Positions 7,848 to 16,399 of a DNA stretch of 64,000 nucleotides are shown piece by piece. The stretch is from NCBI GenBank assembly GCA_034423195.1, contig DAOUIZ010000061.1:15802-79801 (forward strand), written 5' to 3'. The position numbers were made by a program, and so were the translations under genes. The notes below the pieces were generated by a model. It saw only the letters and a program-made list of their open reading frames with translations. It did no database searches and had not been told where the DNA came from. The DNA is from CATOSK01 sp034423195. Its GTDB lineage: Bacteria > Chloroflexota > Dehalococcoidia > Lucifugimonadales > UBA3495. Positions within the stretch are counted from its first letter, which is position 1. Each line of letters starts with the position of its first letter.

Positions 7848-7869
7848 GTTGGGGGATGAATCCCCCAAA
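7848..7869. repeat. Dispersed palindrome (core GGGGGATGAATCCCCC)
   Basis: A copy of the window-wide palindrome, followed by a C-run and lying 48 bp past the hypothetical gene pair. Confidence 0.75.
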
Positions 7870-7922
7870 ACCCCCTTAATGTCCAGGTGACACAGCTTCC
7901 AACTCGGACCAAGGGGCTTGGT

Positions 7923-8465
7923 ATGCGGTTGGTCTTCATATATGGACCTCCAGCGTCGGGGAAGCTGACGGTGGCGCGGCGTCTGGGAGCATTGATCGAC
8001 TTCCCGGTGCTTCACAACCATCTTGTCGTGGATATGCTGCTGGCGGTGTTTGACTTTGGCAGTCCTCCCTTTGTGCAAATGCGGGAAGCGGTGTGGCTGA
8101 ATGTAATGGAGCGAGCTGCACAGGAACGACTGCCGGGCTTCATCACAACCTTCACTCCTGAAAACACGGTGCGGCCCGATTTCGTTGACGCAGTGGTGAC
8201 AACGATTGAAGGTGCCGGAGGCGAAGTCCTTTTCGTACAGCTCACGTGCCCTGAGACGGAACTTGAGCGGCGCATGGAAAACCAATCACGGGCCGAGTTC
8301 GGCAAGCTGCGCTCGTTGAGCCTGTACCGGCAACTGCGGGAGGAAGGGGCTTTCTCCTTCCCGACGCTGCCTGACTCCGGACTGACGATAGATACCTCCG
8401 AGACGGATCCAGATACATCAGCACGGCTCATTAGCGAACATTTCGGGCTGGCAGTCGTCAAATAA
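7923..8465 (+). CDS. P-loop NTPase, shikimate-kinase/small-molecule kinase-like
   Basis: A 180-residue protein that opens directly with a strand and Walker A loop, LVFIYGPPASGKLTVARRLG, then an LID-like Arg-rich region (ELERRMENQSRAEFGKLRSLSLYRQL). The length and order match small-molecule kinases of the adenylate/shikimate kinase group. The substrate cannot be told: there is no shikimate motif, and chloramphenicol-phosphotransferase-like enzymes are another possibility. The ATG just before the first strand is preferred over an in-frame ATG-like start 36 bases upstream, because kinases of this group begin at the strand. It is flanked by the palindrome and an unrelated dehydrogenase gene. Confidence 0.75.
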   Translation: MRLVFIYGPPASGKLTVARRLGALIDFPVLHNHLVVDMLLAVFDFGSPPFVQMREAVWLNVMERAAQERLPGFITTFTPENTVRPDFVDAVVTTIEGAGGEVLFVQLTCPETELERRMENQSRAEFGKLRSLSLYRQLREEGAFSFPTLPDSGLTIDTSETDPDTSARLISEHFGLAVVK

Positions 8466-8601
8466 TCCGAACTGCCGGGCTTTCCCTGCGCTGGCAGCGG
8501 ACGATTCTGCCCGACTCTCTCCTATTTCCAGGCACTTGGGTTCTCTCAAGCACCCACCGATTGTGTTATAACAACCCAAACCTTGCTTCAAAGGAGTTGT
8601 T

Positions 8602-9555
8602 ATGGAAACGGTGGGTTTTATTGGTTTGGGGAATATGGGCGGCGGGATGTCGCGGAACATCCAGCGGGCCGGGTATCCGATGGTGGTCTTCGACATACGG
8701 GAGGAGATGACCCGACCCCTGCTGGAGGAGGGGGCGCGGCTGGGCAGCTCTCCCGCTGAGGTGGCCCAGGCCAGCGACATCACCTTCACGTCCCTGCCCG
8801 GACCGAGGGAGGTCGAGGCGGTGGCGATGGGACGTGAGGGAGTGCTGGAGGGAATCCGCTCCGGCAGCATCTACGTGGACCTGTCATCCAGCCGCCCCAC
8901 GCTGATCCGGCAGATTGAGCCCAAGTTCAGGGAGAAGGGGGCCCACGTGCTGGACGCTCCGGTAAGCGGCGGCAAGTCAGGGGCGGAGAGCGGCAACCTG
9001 GCGGTGATGGTCGGCGGCGACCGGCAGATTTTCGAGCAGATCAAGCCCATCTTGGACGCCTTCGGGGACAAGGTGTTCTACGCGGGGGGCATCGGGGCCG
9101 GCTCCATCTGCAAGCTGGTGCACAACATGGTCGGCCACAGCGTCCGGCAGGCCATCGCCGAGGGGCTGACCCTGGGCGTGAAGGCCGGCGTGGAGCCGGA
9201 GGCGGTGTGGGAGTGCATGAGGCGGGGGTCGCTGGGCCGAATGCGGGTGCTCCACGAGGGCTTGGTGCGGACCATGTTCCGGGGTGAGTTCGAACCGGCC
9301 AGCTTTGCGCTGAACCTGGCCTACAAGGATATTTCCCTGGCGACGGAGCTGGCCAAGGAGTACGACGTTCCCATGCCGGTGACGACCCTGTCGGAGCAGA
9401 TTGCGCTCCAAGCGATGAACCGGGGCTGGGGCGACAAGGACAGCAGCGTCACGGTGCTGCTCCAGGAAGAACAGGCCAACGTGGAAGTCCGCGCTCCCCA
9501 CATCGACCCGGCTTGGGCAGGGAGGTTTATAACAACGCATCCCGATGAGGGGTAG
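8602..9555 (+). CDS. NAD(P)-dependent beta-hydroxyacid dehydrogenase (3-hydroxyisobutyrate dehydrogenase family)
   Basis: A 317-residue protein of the 3-hydroxyisobutyrate/tartronate semialdehyde dehydrogenase family. It shows the Rossmann motif GFIGLGNMGGGM at residue 5, the substrate loop DAPVSGGKSGAESG at about 118, and the catalytic Lys171 in GSICKLVHNM. It should oxidise a beta-hydroxyacid with NAD(P). Members act in valine, glycine or aromatic side-chain catabolism, and the neighbours do not narrow this. AAGGAG lies before the ATG. A -10-like TTATAA sits about 30 bases upstream of the ribosome binding site, so it probably has its own promoter. A hairpin follows the stop. Confidence 0.88.
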   Translation: METVGFIGLGNMGGGMSRNIQRAGYPMVVFDIREEMTRPLLEEGARLGSSPAEVAQASDITFTSLPGPREVEAVAMGREGVLEGIRSGSIYVDLSSSRPTLIRQIEPKFREKGAHVLDAPVSGGKSGAESGNLAVMVGGDRQIFEQIKPILDAFGDKVFYAGGIGAGSICKLVHNMVGHSVRQAIAEGLTLGVKAGVEPEAVWECMRRGSLGRMRVLHEGLVRTMFRGEFEPASFALNLAYKDISLATELAKEYDVPMPVTTLSEQIALQAMNRGWGDKDSSVTVLLQEEQANVEVRAPHIDPAWAGRFITTHPDEG

Positions 9556-9558
9556 GGG

Positions 9559-9576
9559 TGGGGGCAAAGGCCCCCA
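9559..9576 (+). terminator. Hairpin after the dehydrogenase gene
   Basis: TGGGGG pairs with CCCCCA around a six-base loop, just past the stop codon. No strong T-run follows, so termination is a guess. Confidence 0.4.
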
Positions 9577-9611
9577 ACCTTCATTTGGAGTGTCTTGTCC
9601 GGTTTACAGCG

Positions 9612-9950
9612 TCAACTCCGCCGGGATGGGGCGGTGGTTCTTGGCGTCAATTGCTCAGGCAAGGCAGCCGGGTCCAGGAACCGCAGCACGTAGTCCGAGT
9701 TTCCCAGGCCGCGGGATGTGCAGGATGCAACGACCTCCTCGATAGAGTCCCCCACCTTCTCCACGCCGTCAGCCCCGAATGCTACCCACCTGTTGGGATA
9801 CCGGGCGGCCAGCCCAATCTCTTCGCAGTCGAAGCGTTTTACTATGCTCTCGAATCTTGCCAACCCTTCAAGGACGGTTGCGTCGTCGTCCAGGTTCTCA
9901 GCGTATTCCCCCGGCTTGGCTTTTTCCTCGGGATTAGGCCGCTGCGTCAT
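9612..9950 (-). CDS. Small hypothetical protein (DUF5678-like core)
   Basis: A 112-residue protein. Residues 40-90 (GLAARYPNRWVAFGADGVEKVGDSIEEV, then DYVLRFLDP) resemble the short alpha/beta unit called DUF5678, found in many small bacterial proteins next to protease-like genes. The N-terminus is charged and probably disordered. It lies 78 bp downstream of the aspartic-protease-like gene on the same strand, so the two probably form an operon. That pairing is common for this protein type. No function is known. The C-terminal tail (TPRTTAPSRRS) is basic and low-complexity. Confidence 0.6.
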   Translation of the reverse strand: MTQRPNPEEKAKPGEYAENLDDDATVLEGLARFESIVKRFDCEEIGLAARYPNRWVAFGADGVEKVGDSIEEVVASCTSRGLGNSDYVLRFLDPAALPEQLTPRTTAPSRRS

Positions 9951-10028
9951 AATTCCAACCTCCCCACCAAGTCAGGACAGCATAGTCACGAAGTCTGCCG
10001 CCAGCAAAGAAAGGGACAGACCATCCGC

Positions 10029-10454
10029 CTACATCGTCAACTCCGCCGGTATCAGCCGCCGGTACCTAGCGTCGGCGGCTAGGCCGAAGGTTATCAGCGC
10101 CATTCTTCCCAGCGCTGCCTCTGCCGGGTCAGTCCAGAAAATTACGGGGACGGGGATGATGGAGTCCTTTCCTTCGAGCTCCATGTACACTGCTCCGGTA
10201 GAAAGGTCTCGTTCAGACCCGTCGGGCAAGATAAACGTGCTTGTGTTCTCCCTCTCAACCCCCAATAGGTCCAGAATGGCGTCCGGGACCAACGTGTGGA
10301 ATTTGCTAGTATCCACCAACCCGCTCAACGTGCGGGAACGTACACGTTCCCGGTTCCAGATGGTGAAGTCTACGCTGAAGGTTCCCACTTCCCCTCCCAC
10401 GGTGGTGCCCGGTAGAATTATCCACGGCTCGGATGCCCGTTGCTTCTGGGTCAT
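10029..10454 (-). CDS. Retropepsin-like (clan AA) aspartic protease family protein
   Basis: A 141-residue protein of the small, soluble, retropepsin-like family seen in bacteria. It has an N-terminal beta sheet (GTFSVDFTIWNRERV) and the active-site loop SGLVDTSKFHTLVP at residues 44-57, where the usual DTGA is DTSK. This is followed by the hydrophobic ILDLLGVE and the GRMALITFGLAADARYRRL C-terminal portion with the conserved LG/L-x5-D shape. The Asp-Thr pair is kept but Gly is Ser, so activity is uncertain. It is the first gene of a probable two-gene minus-strand operon. Confidence 0.65.
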   Translation of the reverse strand: MTQKQRASEPWIILPGTTVGGEVGTFSVDFTIWNRERVRSRTLSGLVDTSKFHTLVPDAILDLLGVERENTSTFILPDGSERDLSTGAVYMELEGKDSIIPVPVIFWTDPAEAALGRMALITFGLAADARYRRLIPAELTM

Positions 10455-10523
10455 TTCATCCCCGTTGATGTCGCTTTCTGAGTCCTTCTGTTCAGCAGAG
10501 TCATTATAGCAACCTCTTCCGCC

Positions 10524-12362
10524 ATGAACCCTTCCAACGATAACCCATCCCATCCTTCCATCCTGCTGGCCACTAGTAACGGGGCCAAGCAGGAGACGCT
10601 GCGGTGGCTGCTGGAGGATGCTCCGCTGAATCCGGTGACACCGGCGGAGGCGGGGGTGTTCGCCGACCCCGACGAGTCGGCGGAGACGCACCTGGCGATT
10701 GCGGAAGACAAGGCGCGGGAGTGGTCGGAAGCGGGGCAGATGCTGGTGATTGCGTCGGATGGGGGGCTGGTGATTCCGGCGTTGGGAGACAACTGGGAAA
10801 GCCGCTATACTCACCGCTTCGCCGGCCCCGCGGCGGACGACCGGGAGCGGGCCCGCCGTCTGCTGGAGGTTATGCAGCCGCTGCGGGGAGAGGAGCGGTC
10901 CGCGTCGTGGGTGGAGGCGGTGGCCGTGGCCGACCGGGGGAAGGTTCTGGCGTCCTGGGACCTCACGGGAGCGACGGGGTACATCGTAGAGGAGATGCCG
11001 GAAGAGGTGGATACGTCGGGGTTCTGGGTGTTTTCCCTGTGGCGCTTTCCCCGCTTCGGGAAGATTTACCACGACCTCACGCCGGAGGAGAAGGCAGCAT
11101 TGGACGACCACTGGACGCGGCTGCGGGAGCTGGTGCAGGAGTTCTTTATGACAAATTCCCGTCCCGTTATCAACGACCCTTACAACGCCTTCTGCCAGGA
11201 CAGCGACGCCTTCCTGCCTGGGGCGCCCGGCGGTCCGCTGGAGGGCTTGACCTTTGCCGCCAAGGACATATTCGACGTCGCCGGTCACGTCACCGGCGGG
11301 GGCAACCCGGACTGGAAGGCCACCCATGAGCCCGCCTCCCGGAACGCCTGGGTTGTGCAGACCCTGGTGGACGCCGGGGCGGCCATGGTCGGCAAGACCA
11401 TCACCGATGAACTGACCAGGGGCATTTTCGGGGAGAACGTCCACTACGGGACTCCGGTCAACCCCCGCGCCCCGGGACGGGTGCCGGGCGGTTCCTCCAG
11501 CGGGTCCGCCTCGGCGGTGGCGGGGGGACTGGTGGACTTTGCCCTGGGATCGGACACCGGGGGGTCGGTGCGGGTCCCCGCCAGCTTCTGCGGCCTTTAC
11601 GGCCTCCGTCCCACCCACGGCCTCATCCCCCTGGACGGTATCCTGCTCCAGGCTCCCAGCTACGACACCATCGGATGGTTCGCCCGGGACGTTGAGACCT
11701 TCGCCCGGGTGGCTGAGGCGCTTTTCGCCGGGAAAGACCTGGATCTGACCCGGCCTGTCAGGGTCGTAATCGCCCAGGACGCCTTCGAGCTGGCGGAACC
11801 GGCAGTCGCCGAGGCGCTCCTGCCCCTGGCCCGCCGGATTGGCGCTCTCTGCGGGGAGACGGCGGCGGAGGTGCTGTCCCCGGAAGGCCTGGCGGAATGG
11901 TCGGGCCACCAGCAGGTACTGCAGAGCCGGGAGGCTTGGGATTCGGTGAAGGACTGGATTGACACGGTTAATCCCCGGTTCAGCTTCGAGGTTTCCGACC
12001 GCTACGTCACGGCCCGGGAAATCACCGACGCCCAGGTGGACGCCGCCCAGGCCGGCCGCGATGCCGTCCTTCGGCGCATGGACCAGGTGTTCGTGGGCGG
12101 CGCAACGGTGGTCTGTCTCCCGTCGACGGTATCCCCCGCTCCACCGCTGGGCCAGAGGGTGTCGGAACGCCACACCCTCCGCCTCCGCAACAGCGCCCTG
12201 ACCTCGGTGGCGGGCAACACCGGACGTCCCCAGTTGAGCATTCCTGCCGCCGAGGTGGACGGCCTGCCCGTCGGCCTCTCGTTCCTGGGCAGCCCGGGGT
12301 CAGACCTGGCCCTCATCGCCCTGGCCCGTGAGTACGTTTCGTCGCGGGGTGTCGCTGGATAA
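10524..12362 (+). CDS. Fusion of a Ham1/RdgB-like NTP pyrophosphatase and an amidase-signature hydrolase
   Basis: A single 612-codon frame. Residues 12-208 match the Ham1/RdgB family: ILLATSNGAKQETL, IASDGGLVIPAL, and a FAGPAADDRERARRLL helix. Residues 209-612 are an amidase with Lys247 (FAAKDIFDV), cis-Ser in GGSSSGSAS (324-328) and nucleophile Ser348 in GSDTGGSVRVPAS, so the Ser-cisSer-Lys triad is complete. The join is EFF-MTNSRP, with an ATG at 11148 that could be the amidase's own start. This could be a true fusion, or two genes joined by loss of a stop codon. The amidase half resembles indole-acetamide and GatA-type enzymes; its substrate is unknown. Confidence 0.85.
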   Translation: MNPSNDNPSHPSILLATSNGAKQETLRWLLEDAPLNPVTPAEAGVFADPDESAETHLAIAEDKAREWSEAGQMLVIASDGGLVIPALGDNWESRYTHRFAGPAADDRERARRLLEVMQPLRGEERSASWVEAVAVADRGKVLASWDLTGATGYIVEEMPEEVDTSGFWVFSLWRFPRFGKIYHDLTPEEKAALDDHWTRLRELVQEFFMTNSRPVINDPYNAFCQDSDAFLPGAPGGPLEGLTFAAKDIFDVAGHVTGGGNPDWKATHEPASRNAWVVQTLVDAGAAMVGKTITDELTRGIFGENVHYGTPVNPRAPGRVPGGSSSGSASAVAGGLVDFALGSDTGGSVRVPASFCGLYGLRPTHGLIPLDGILLQAPSYDTIGWFARDVETFARVAEALFAGKDLDLTRPVRVVIAQDAFELAEPAVAEALLPLARRIGALCGETAAEVLSPEGLAEWSGHQQVLQSREAWDSVKDWIDTVNPRFSFEVSDRYVTAREITDAQVDAAQAGRDAVLRRMDQVFVGGATVVCLPSTVSPAPPLGQRVSERHTLRLRNSALTSVAGNTGRPQLSIPAAEVDGLPVGLSFLGSPGSDLALIALAREYVSSRGVAG

Positions 12363-12399
12363 AACCGGACACGGGGCGGGCGCACCCGCCGGCCTTACG

Positions 12400-12681
12400 C
12401 TACCGCGCTCCCGACGGTGGGGGTTCGTTGAAAGGGAGGCCGTTGGCCTCCGCTTCCTCAAGCCGCTTCAGCCAGGCTTCCCAGCGTTGGTGCTCCCGCT
12501 GACGGCCGAGTTCCCGGCCCTCTCGAAACGCCTTTAACCAGCTTGTGTTGCGGGTTTCCTCCTGGGCTTTCCTGCTGGCTTCCTCCCATCGCGACATATC
12601 CGGCCCCAGCTCTGCCAGGGCGTCCTTCAGGGCCCTCGGAAAAACCCGCAAGAACAACAGCAGCAACTTCAGGCTGCTCAT
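12400..12681 (-). CDS. Small coiled-coil protein with WEAWLKR/PFNEPPPS tail
   Basis: A 93-residue protein with a hydrophobic first 20 residues (SSLKLLLLFLRVFPRAL), then a charged coiled coil and the C-terminal segment RWEAWLKRLEEAEANGLPFNEPPPS. The same segment ends the product of the gene just upstream on the same strand, so the two are related and probably co-transcribed (three bases apart). It may be membrane-tethered. No function is known. The pair lies just upstream of the phage head genes but points away from them. Confidence 0.6.
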   Translation of the reverse strand: MSSLKLLLLFLRVFPRALKDALAELGPDMSRWEEASRKAQEETRNTSWLKAFREGRELGRQREHQRWEAWLKRLEEAEANGLPFNEPPPSGAR

Positions 12682-12684
12682 TGA

Positions 12685-13077
12685 CTAACTTCCTTCCGAT
12701 GGCGGCGGTTCGTCGAAGGGCTGGTTGTTGGCCTCGGCCTCGTCGCGGCGTTTAAGCCAGGCTTCCCAACGTTGGCGCTCCGCTTTTTGGCCGCGTTCCT
12801 CGCCTTCCGCCAAACCTTCTTTCCGGCCTTGGTCGATGAACTTTTTCTTCAGCATTGGGGCGAACAGCACCATAGGCTTTATGACCTCCCACGAAAGCGC
12901 TGCAAACAAGGCTATGCCCAGTGAAGCGCCAGCCGCCTTTGCCAACAAGTCTACCAGATTTTCCGCGTCCCGTTGTTCCAGGCCAAGCCATAGGAGCGCG
13001 GTCAGGACGGCGAAGGAGACGACATAGATGGCGGCGTAGACCATCCATGTGACCGGGTTTCTGATGACTATTTCCAA
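12685..13077 (-). CDS. Two-TM membrane protein with C-terminal coiled coil (WEAWLKR/PFDEPPPS family)
   Basis: A 130-residue protein. Two predicted membrane helices (MVYAAIYVVSFAVLTALLWLG, residues 12-32, and an Ala-rich ASLGIALFAALSW stretch at 50-62) precede MVLFAP and a basic/acidic coiled coil with EGLAEGEERG repeats. The tail is RWEAWLKRRDEAEANNQPFDEPPPS. A frameshifted relative at about 49.3-49.7 kb shares the YIVSFAVL and MVLFAP segments and the REEG/EGRE repeats. The family is unnamed here; its role may be scaffolding at the membrane. It is the first gene of a two-gene unit. Confidence 0.68.
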   Translation of the reverse strand: MEIVIRNPVTWMVYAAIYVVSFAVLTALLWLGLEQRDAENLVDLLAKAAGASLGIALFAALSWEVIKPMVLFAPMLKKKFIDQGRKEGLAEGEERGQKAERQRWEAWLKRRDEAEANNQPFDEPPPSEGS

Positions 13078-13171
13078 CTGTACTCCATTCCGTGTGGAAT
13101 AGTTTATCCAAGGACTCGCCTCCTGTATAGCTACATCTGACAGTGTGCCGTAACGGAAATTGATGACAGCA

Positions 13172-13204
13172 GGCCGTTGACAGGCCTGGTGCCGCGTTTC
13201 TAGC
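13172..13204 (+). promoter_or_regulatory. Shared 33-bp box upstream of phage block A (candidate promoter)
   Basis: The box begins GGCCGTTGACAGGCCTG and ends near TCTAGC. It agrees at 30 of 33 positions with a box before phage block B. TTGACA is a perfect -35 element, but the -10 at 17-18 bp (TAGCCT) is weak, which suggests dependence on an activator. It lies about 165 bp before the protease gene and upstream of a hairpin. Confidence 0.65.
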
Positions 13205-13267
13205 CTGATAGTTACCGTGCAGGCACGGACAAGTTAAGGCATTCCGGCGCAGGGCCGGCAAAGCGGG

Positions 13268-13291
13268 GGACAGACCCACCGGGGTCTGTCC
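13268..13291 (+). terminator. Terminator-like hairpin between the box and the protease gene
   Basis: A perfect 10-bp stem (GGACAGACCC with GGGTCTGTCC, four-base loop) followed by TCTTTT. Because it sits between the promoter-like box and the first gene, it may act as an attenuator. Confidence 0.7.
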
Positions 13292-13369
13292 TCTTTTCGT
13301 TGCCGGAACGGGCCACTGCACCGGAGTTTTAACCAGCGCAATAGCATGGAGCGACCAGGGGAGGTTTGG

Positions 13370-14059
13370 ATGAGCATGGACTGGCAAGGCAGGGGCGAAG
13401 AGCCGCATCCGCAGGATGAGATGGTCTTCGTGATTTCCACCGACGAGGTGGACCGCCACGGTGACATCGTGTCCGCCGGCGGGTGGCGGTTGGATGCCTT
13501 CCGCCGGAACCCGGTGGTGCTGTGGGCCCACGACTACCGGTTTCCCGTCGTGGGAAGGGTGGTGGAGCTTTGGTCGGACACCCACGCCGCACCGGATGGT
13601 CCGGCGGGAAGGGTCGGCCGGCTGCTGGCGCGCGTCCGGTTCGCCGACACCCCCTTCGCGCAGCAGGTGGCCGGGTTGTACCGGGGAGGCTACCAGCGGG
13701 GAGTGTCGGTCGGGTTCCGGCCGCTGCGGTACGAGGAAAGGCGGGACGGGAATACCGGCGCTTTCCTGGGAGTGCGCTACCTGGAGCAGGAACTGCTGGA
13801 GGTCAGCCTGGTGCCGGTGCCTTCCAACCGGGATGCGTTGAGCCGGAGCGGTGGCGCGGCGGAGGTCCTTCCGCCGGAAAGCGGTGGGGAGGACGGGTTG
13901 GGAGGAGAGCTGGCCGGCCTGCTGCGGGAAGCTCTCCCGCAGGCGGCTCCGGGAGCGGCATCTGCCCTGGAGGTGGAGGCGCTGCTGTCCCTCCTGCGCG
14001 GGGTGCGGGTGCTGGACCCCGCTCATCCGGCAGGACGCCGGATCTACCCAAATGGCTAA
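13370..14059 (+). CDS. HK97-family phage prohead protease
   Basis: A 229-residue head maturation protease. Family features are VFVISTDEVDRHGDIVSAGG at the N-terminus, the catalytic His in VVLWAHDY, the catalytic Ser in RGVSVGF, and ELLEVSLVPVPSNRDAL near residue 150. It would trim the capsid protein's scaffold and itself. The start is placed at the ATG after AGGGGAGG; an ATG 24 bases earlier has no such site. It lies 27 bp before the major capsid gene, the standard HK97 order. The portal gene that normally precedes it is absent here and found 30 kb away. Confidence 0.92.
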   Translation: MSMDWQGRGEEPHPQDEMVFVISTDEVDRHGDIVSAGGWRLDAFRRNPVVLWAHDYRFPVVGRVVELWSDTHAAPDGPAGRVGRLLARVRFADTPFAQQVAGLYRGGYQRGVSVGFRPLRYEERRDGNTGAFLGVRYLEQELLEVSLVPVPSNRDALSRSGGAAEVLPPESGGEDGLGGELAGLLREALPQAAPGAASALEVEALLSLLRGVRVLDPAHPAGRRIYPNG

Positions 14060-14086
14060 CCCAATTAAAGGAAACGGGAGTTGAAC

Positions 14087-15424
14087 ATGGCATTGGGAAC
14101 ACAGGACCTGGAACTGATCAAGCAGGAAGTGGCGGGAATCAAGGACTTTTACGCCTCCCGGATGGACGCGGAAATCCCCCCGTTGCGGGAGGAGATGGAC
14201 CGCCTTTCCGCCCAGGTGGGGCAGATGCAGGACCGGGAGCGGGAGGCGCAGCGCCGGGGCATCCTGGAGCAGGCGTCTGGGGACGGCCTGTCTCGTGTGC
14301 CCTACGGGAAGTACCGGGGCATGGACGCGCTGGACCTGGCCTGCGCCCGCAGCGTCCTCGGGGCGCAGTTGCGGGAGCCGTCGGGGCTGAATCCCCGGAT
14401 GCTGGAGGACTGGCAGGCCAACCTCAAGGCGGCGATGGACAGCGCCACCGCCGGCACCGGGGATGAACTGGTGCCCACCGCCGAGGCGGCGGCCCTGTGG
14501 CAGGACGTCAACCTGGAAACCATGATCGCGCCCCTCTTCTCCCGGGTGGACATGCCGACCAACCCCTTCGAGATTCCCCTGCAGCTGGGCGATGTGAACT
14601 GGTACCCGGGGACCGAGAACACGGCGGTGACCAACACCGCCTTGGCCACGGCCCGCCAGACGTTGACCGCCCACGAGCTGGTGGCCGAGGTGCCCTGGTC
14701 CCTGTCCCTCGACGAGGACGCGGTCATCGCCATGGCCGGCGAGGTGCGGAGCTCGCTGGTCCGCAACGCCGTCGAGGTCATTGACAACGTGCTGCTCAAC
14801 GCCGACACCACCGCCACCAACAACATCAACGCCGACGGTGCCACCATCGCCGCCACCGACGCCGGAAAGGCCCAGTGGCTGGTGGGGTTCGACGGCCTCC
14901 TCCACCTGCCCCTGGTGGACAACGCGGCCCAGGCCAACAACCACAACGCCGCCGCAGACGCGGATATGTTCAACGAGGTTCGGGGAATGCTGGGCCGGTA
15001 CGGCGTCCGCCCCTCGGAGCTGGCCTACATCATGGACGTGAACACCTACATCCGGTCGTTGAGCGTCGACGCCTTCCGCACCCTGGACAAGCTGGGCCGC
15101 AACGCCACCCTGCTGCGGGGGCAGCTCGGCGCGGTGGAGGGCGTCCCGGTCATCGTGTCGGAGCAGATGTCCCTGGCCGACGCCGACGGAAAGGTCACCG
15201 ACGACGGCAACACGGCCAAGACGGGCCGCCTTCTGATGGTCAACCGCACCCAGTGGCGGGTGGGTTTCCGGCGGGAGCTGCTCATCGAGACCACCCGGGA
15301 CATCCAGAAGCGGCAGAACATCATGGTGGTCAGCATGAGGCTGGCCTTCATGGAGCGCACCGGCGACCGCAGCAACGCGAAGCATACCGCTCTCCAGTAC
15401 AACATCACCGGCGTCGCCGCCTAG
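14087..15424 (+). CDS. HK97-family phage major capsid protein
   Basis: A 445-residue protein. The N-terminal 100 residues are a coiled-coil delta/scaffold domain (LREEMDRLSAQVGQMQDREREAQRR) that the protease would remove. The mature HK97 fold starts near residue 125, with family segments VPTAEAAALWQDVNLE, FEIPLQLGDVNWYP, VPWSLSLDEDAV and GRLLMVNRTQWRVGFRREL. The ATG is preceded by GGGAG. Codon use and GC are like the chromosome. There is no stop or frameshift, so the head gene appears maintained. It is flanked by protease and connector genes. Confidence 0.93.
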   Translation: MALGTQDLELIKQEVAGIKDFYASRMDAEIPPLREEMDRLSAQVGQMQDREREAQRRGILEQASGDGLSRVPYGKYRGMDALDLACARSVLGAQLREPSGLNPRMLEDWQANLKAAMDSATAGTGDELVPTAEAAALWQDVNLETMIAPLFSRVDMPTNPFEIPLQLGDVNWYPGTENTAVTNTALATARQTLTAHELVAEVPWSLSLDEDAVIAMAGEVRSSLVRNAVEVIDNVLLNADTTATNNINADGATIAATDAGKAQWLVGFDGLLHLPLVDNAAQANNHNAAADADMFNEVRGMLGRYGVRPSELAYIMDVNTYIRSLSVDAFRTLDKLGRNATLLRGQLGAVEGVPVIVSEQMSLADADGKVTDDGNTAKTGRLLMVNRTQWRVGFRRELLIETTRDIQKRQNIMVVSMRLAFMERTGDRSNAKHTALQYNITGVAA

Positions 15425-15511
15425 ATCGTCGCGGCCTGAAAGGTTCCGCCAACGGAATTCCGGCGGAGGGTCAGCTATCACGCCGTCCCTCCGCCGCAGC
15501 GGGGAGGATAC

Positions 15512-16330
15512 ATGGCCAACACCTACGCGGACCTGGCGATGCTGAAAGCGCCGGGCGCACTGAACATAACCGGAAACAGCTACGACGCCCGCTTGCTGGC
15601 CCTGCTGGAGGCGGCGTCCCGCTGGATTGACGGCTACTGCAACCGCCACTTCTACCTGCTCCAGGCCGCCCGCCGGTTCAGCGGCAAGAGGATGGCGGTG
15701 TCCGCGCCCGGCCTGGTGCGGCTGGACAGCCTCAAGACCGACCGGGACGGCGACGGAGTGTTCGAGACGGAACTGTCCGCCGGGGACTACCGGCTGGAAC
15801 CGGCCAACGCCGACCCGTCCCATCCCTGGGGCTTTCCCTACCAGCGGGTAATCGCCGCCGGAGGCCTGGCGGAGCGGGGCGGGTTCCCCACCGGCGCGGC
15901 CTCGGTGGAGATAACCGGCGCGTGGGGCTACCGGGAGGTCTGGGAAGACACCGGGGCCAGGCTGGACGCGGGCCAGATGGTGACCGACGGAGCTTCCGTC
16001 CTGTCCGTTGCCGGCGACGGCGCGGAAGAATTGGCGGCGGGGCAGACGCTCCGGCTGAACATGGAGCAGGTCTACGTGGCGGCGGTCACGGAGACGGGAG
16101 TGGTGGTCCGGCGGGGCGTCAATGGAACAGCGGCGGCGGCGCACTTGGGAGGATCGGCCTTGGCCCGCTTCGTCTACCCGGCTCCGGTGACCGAGGCCTG
16201 CCTTCAGTTGACCATGCGGGCCTGGCAGGGCAGGAGCGCGGAGGGAAGCGATGTCGCCGAACTGTGCCGCCCGCCGGATGCGGTGGTGACGGGCCTGCTG
16301 GCCGGTTACAAGAGGCTGGCGGTCGGATAG
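15512..16330 (+). CDS. Phage head-tail connector/adaptor (gp6-like)
   Basis: A 272-residue protein. The first 90 residues match gp6-type adaptors (TYADLAMLKAPGAL, then LLALLEAASRWIDGYCNRHFY), which attach below the portal. The middle is a longer beta-rich insertion (GAWGYREVWEDTGARLDAG, GVVVRRGVNGTAAAAH) and a C-terminal helix, EACLQLTMRAWQGR, resumes the adaptor fold. At 272 residues it is longer than most such adaptors (about 100-200), owing to that insertion. GGGAGG lies before the ATG. Position after the capsid gene supports the call. Confidence 0.8.
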   Translation: MANTYADLAMLKAPGALNITGNSYDARLLALLEAASRWIDGYCNRHFYLLQAARRFSGKRMAVSAPGLVRLDSLKTDRDGDGVFETELSAGDYRLEPANADPSHPWGFPYQRVIAAGGLAERGGFPTGAASVEITGAWGYREVWEDTGARLDAGQMVTDGASVLSVAGDGAEELAAGQTLRLNMEQVYVAAVTETGVVVRRGVNGTAAAAHLGGSALARFVYPAPVTEACLQLTMRAWQGRSAEGSDVAELCRPPDAVVTGLLAGYKRLAVG

Positions 16331-16399
16331 GGTAACGGGCTTGCTTCACAGGCTTGCTTCACGGGCTTGCTTCGATGAGGTTCAAGTTGGAGGTTGCGT

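Noticed and set aside
10029..12173. Extension of the aspartic-protease frame to 714 codons
   Set aside because: Everything upstream of the ATG at 10454 is antisense to the Ham1-amidase gene and has no protein-like composition.
12752..16144. 1130-codon minus-strand open frame across the capsid operon
   Set aside because: Antisense shadow of the protease, capsid and connector genes; composition is His/Arg/Gly-rich and no domain is visible.
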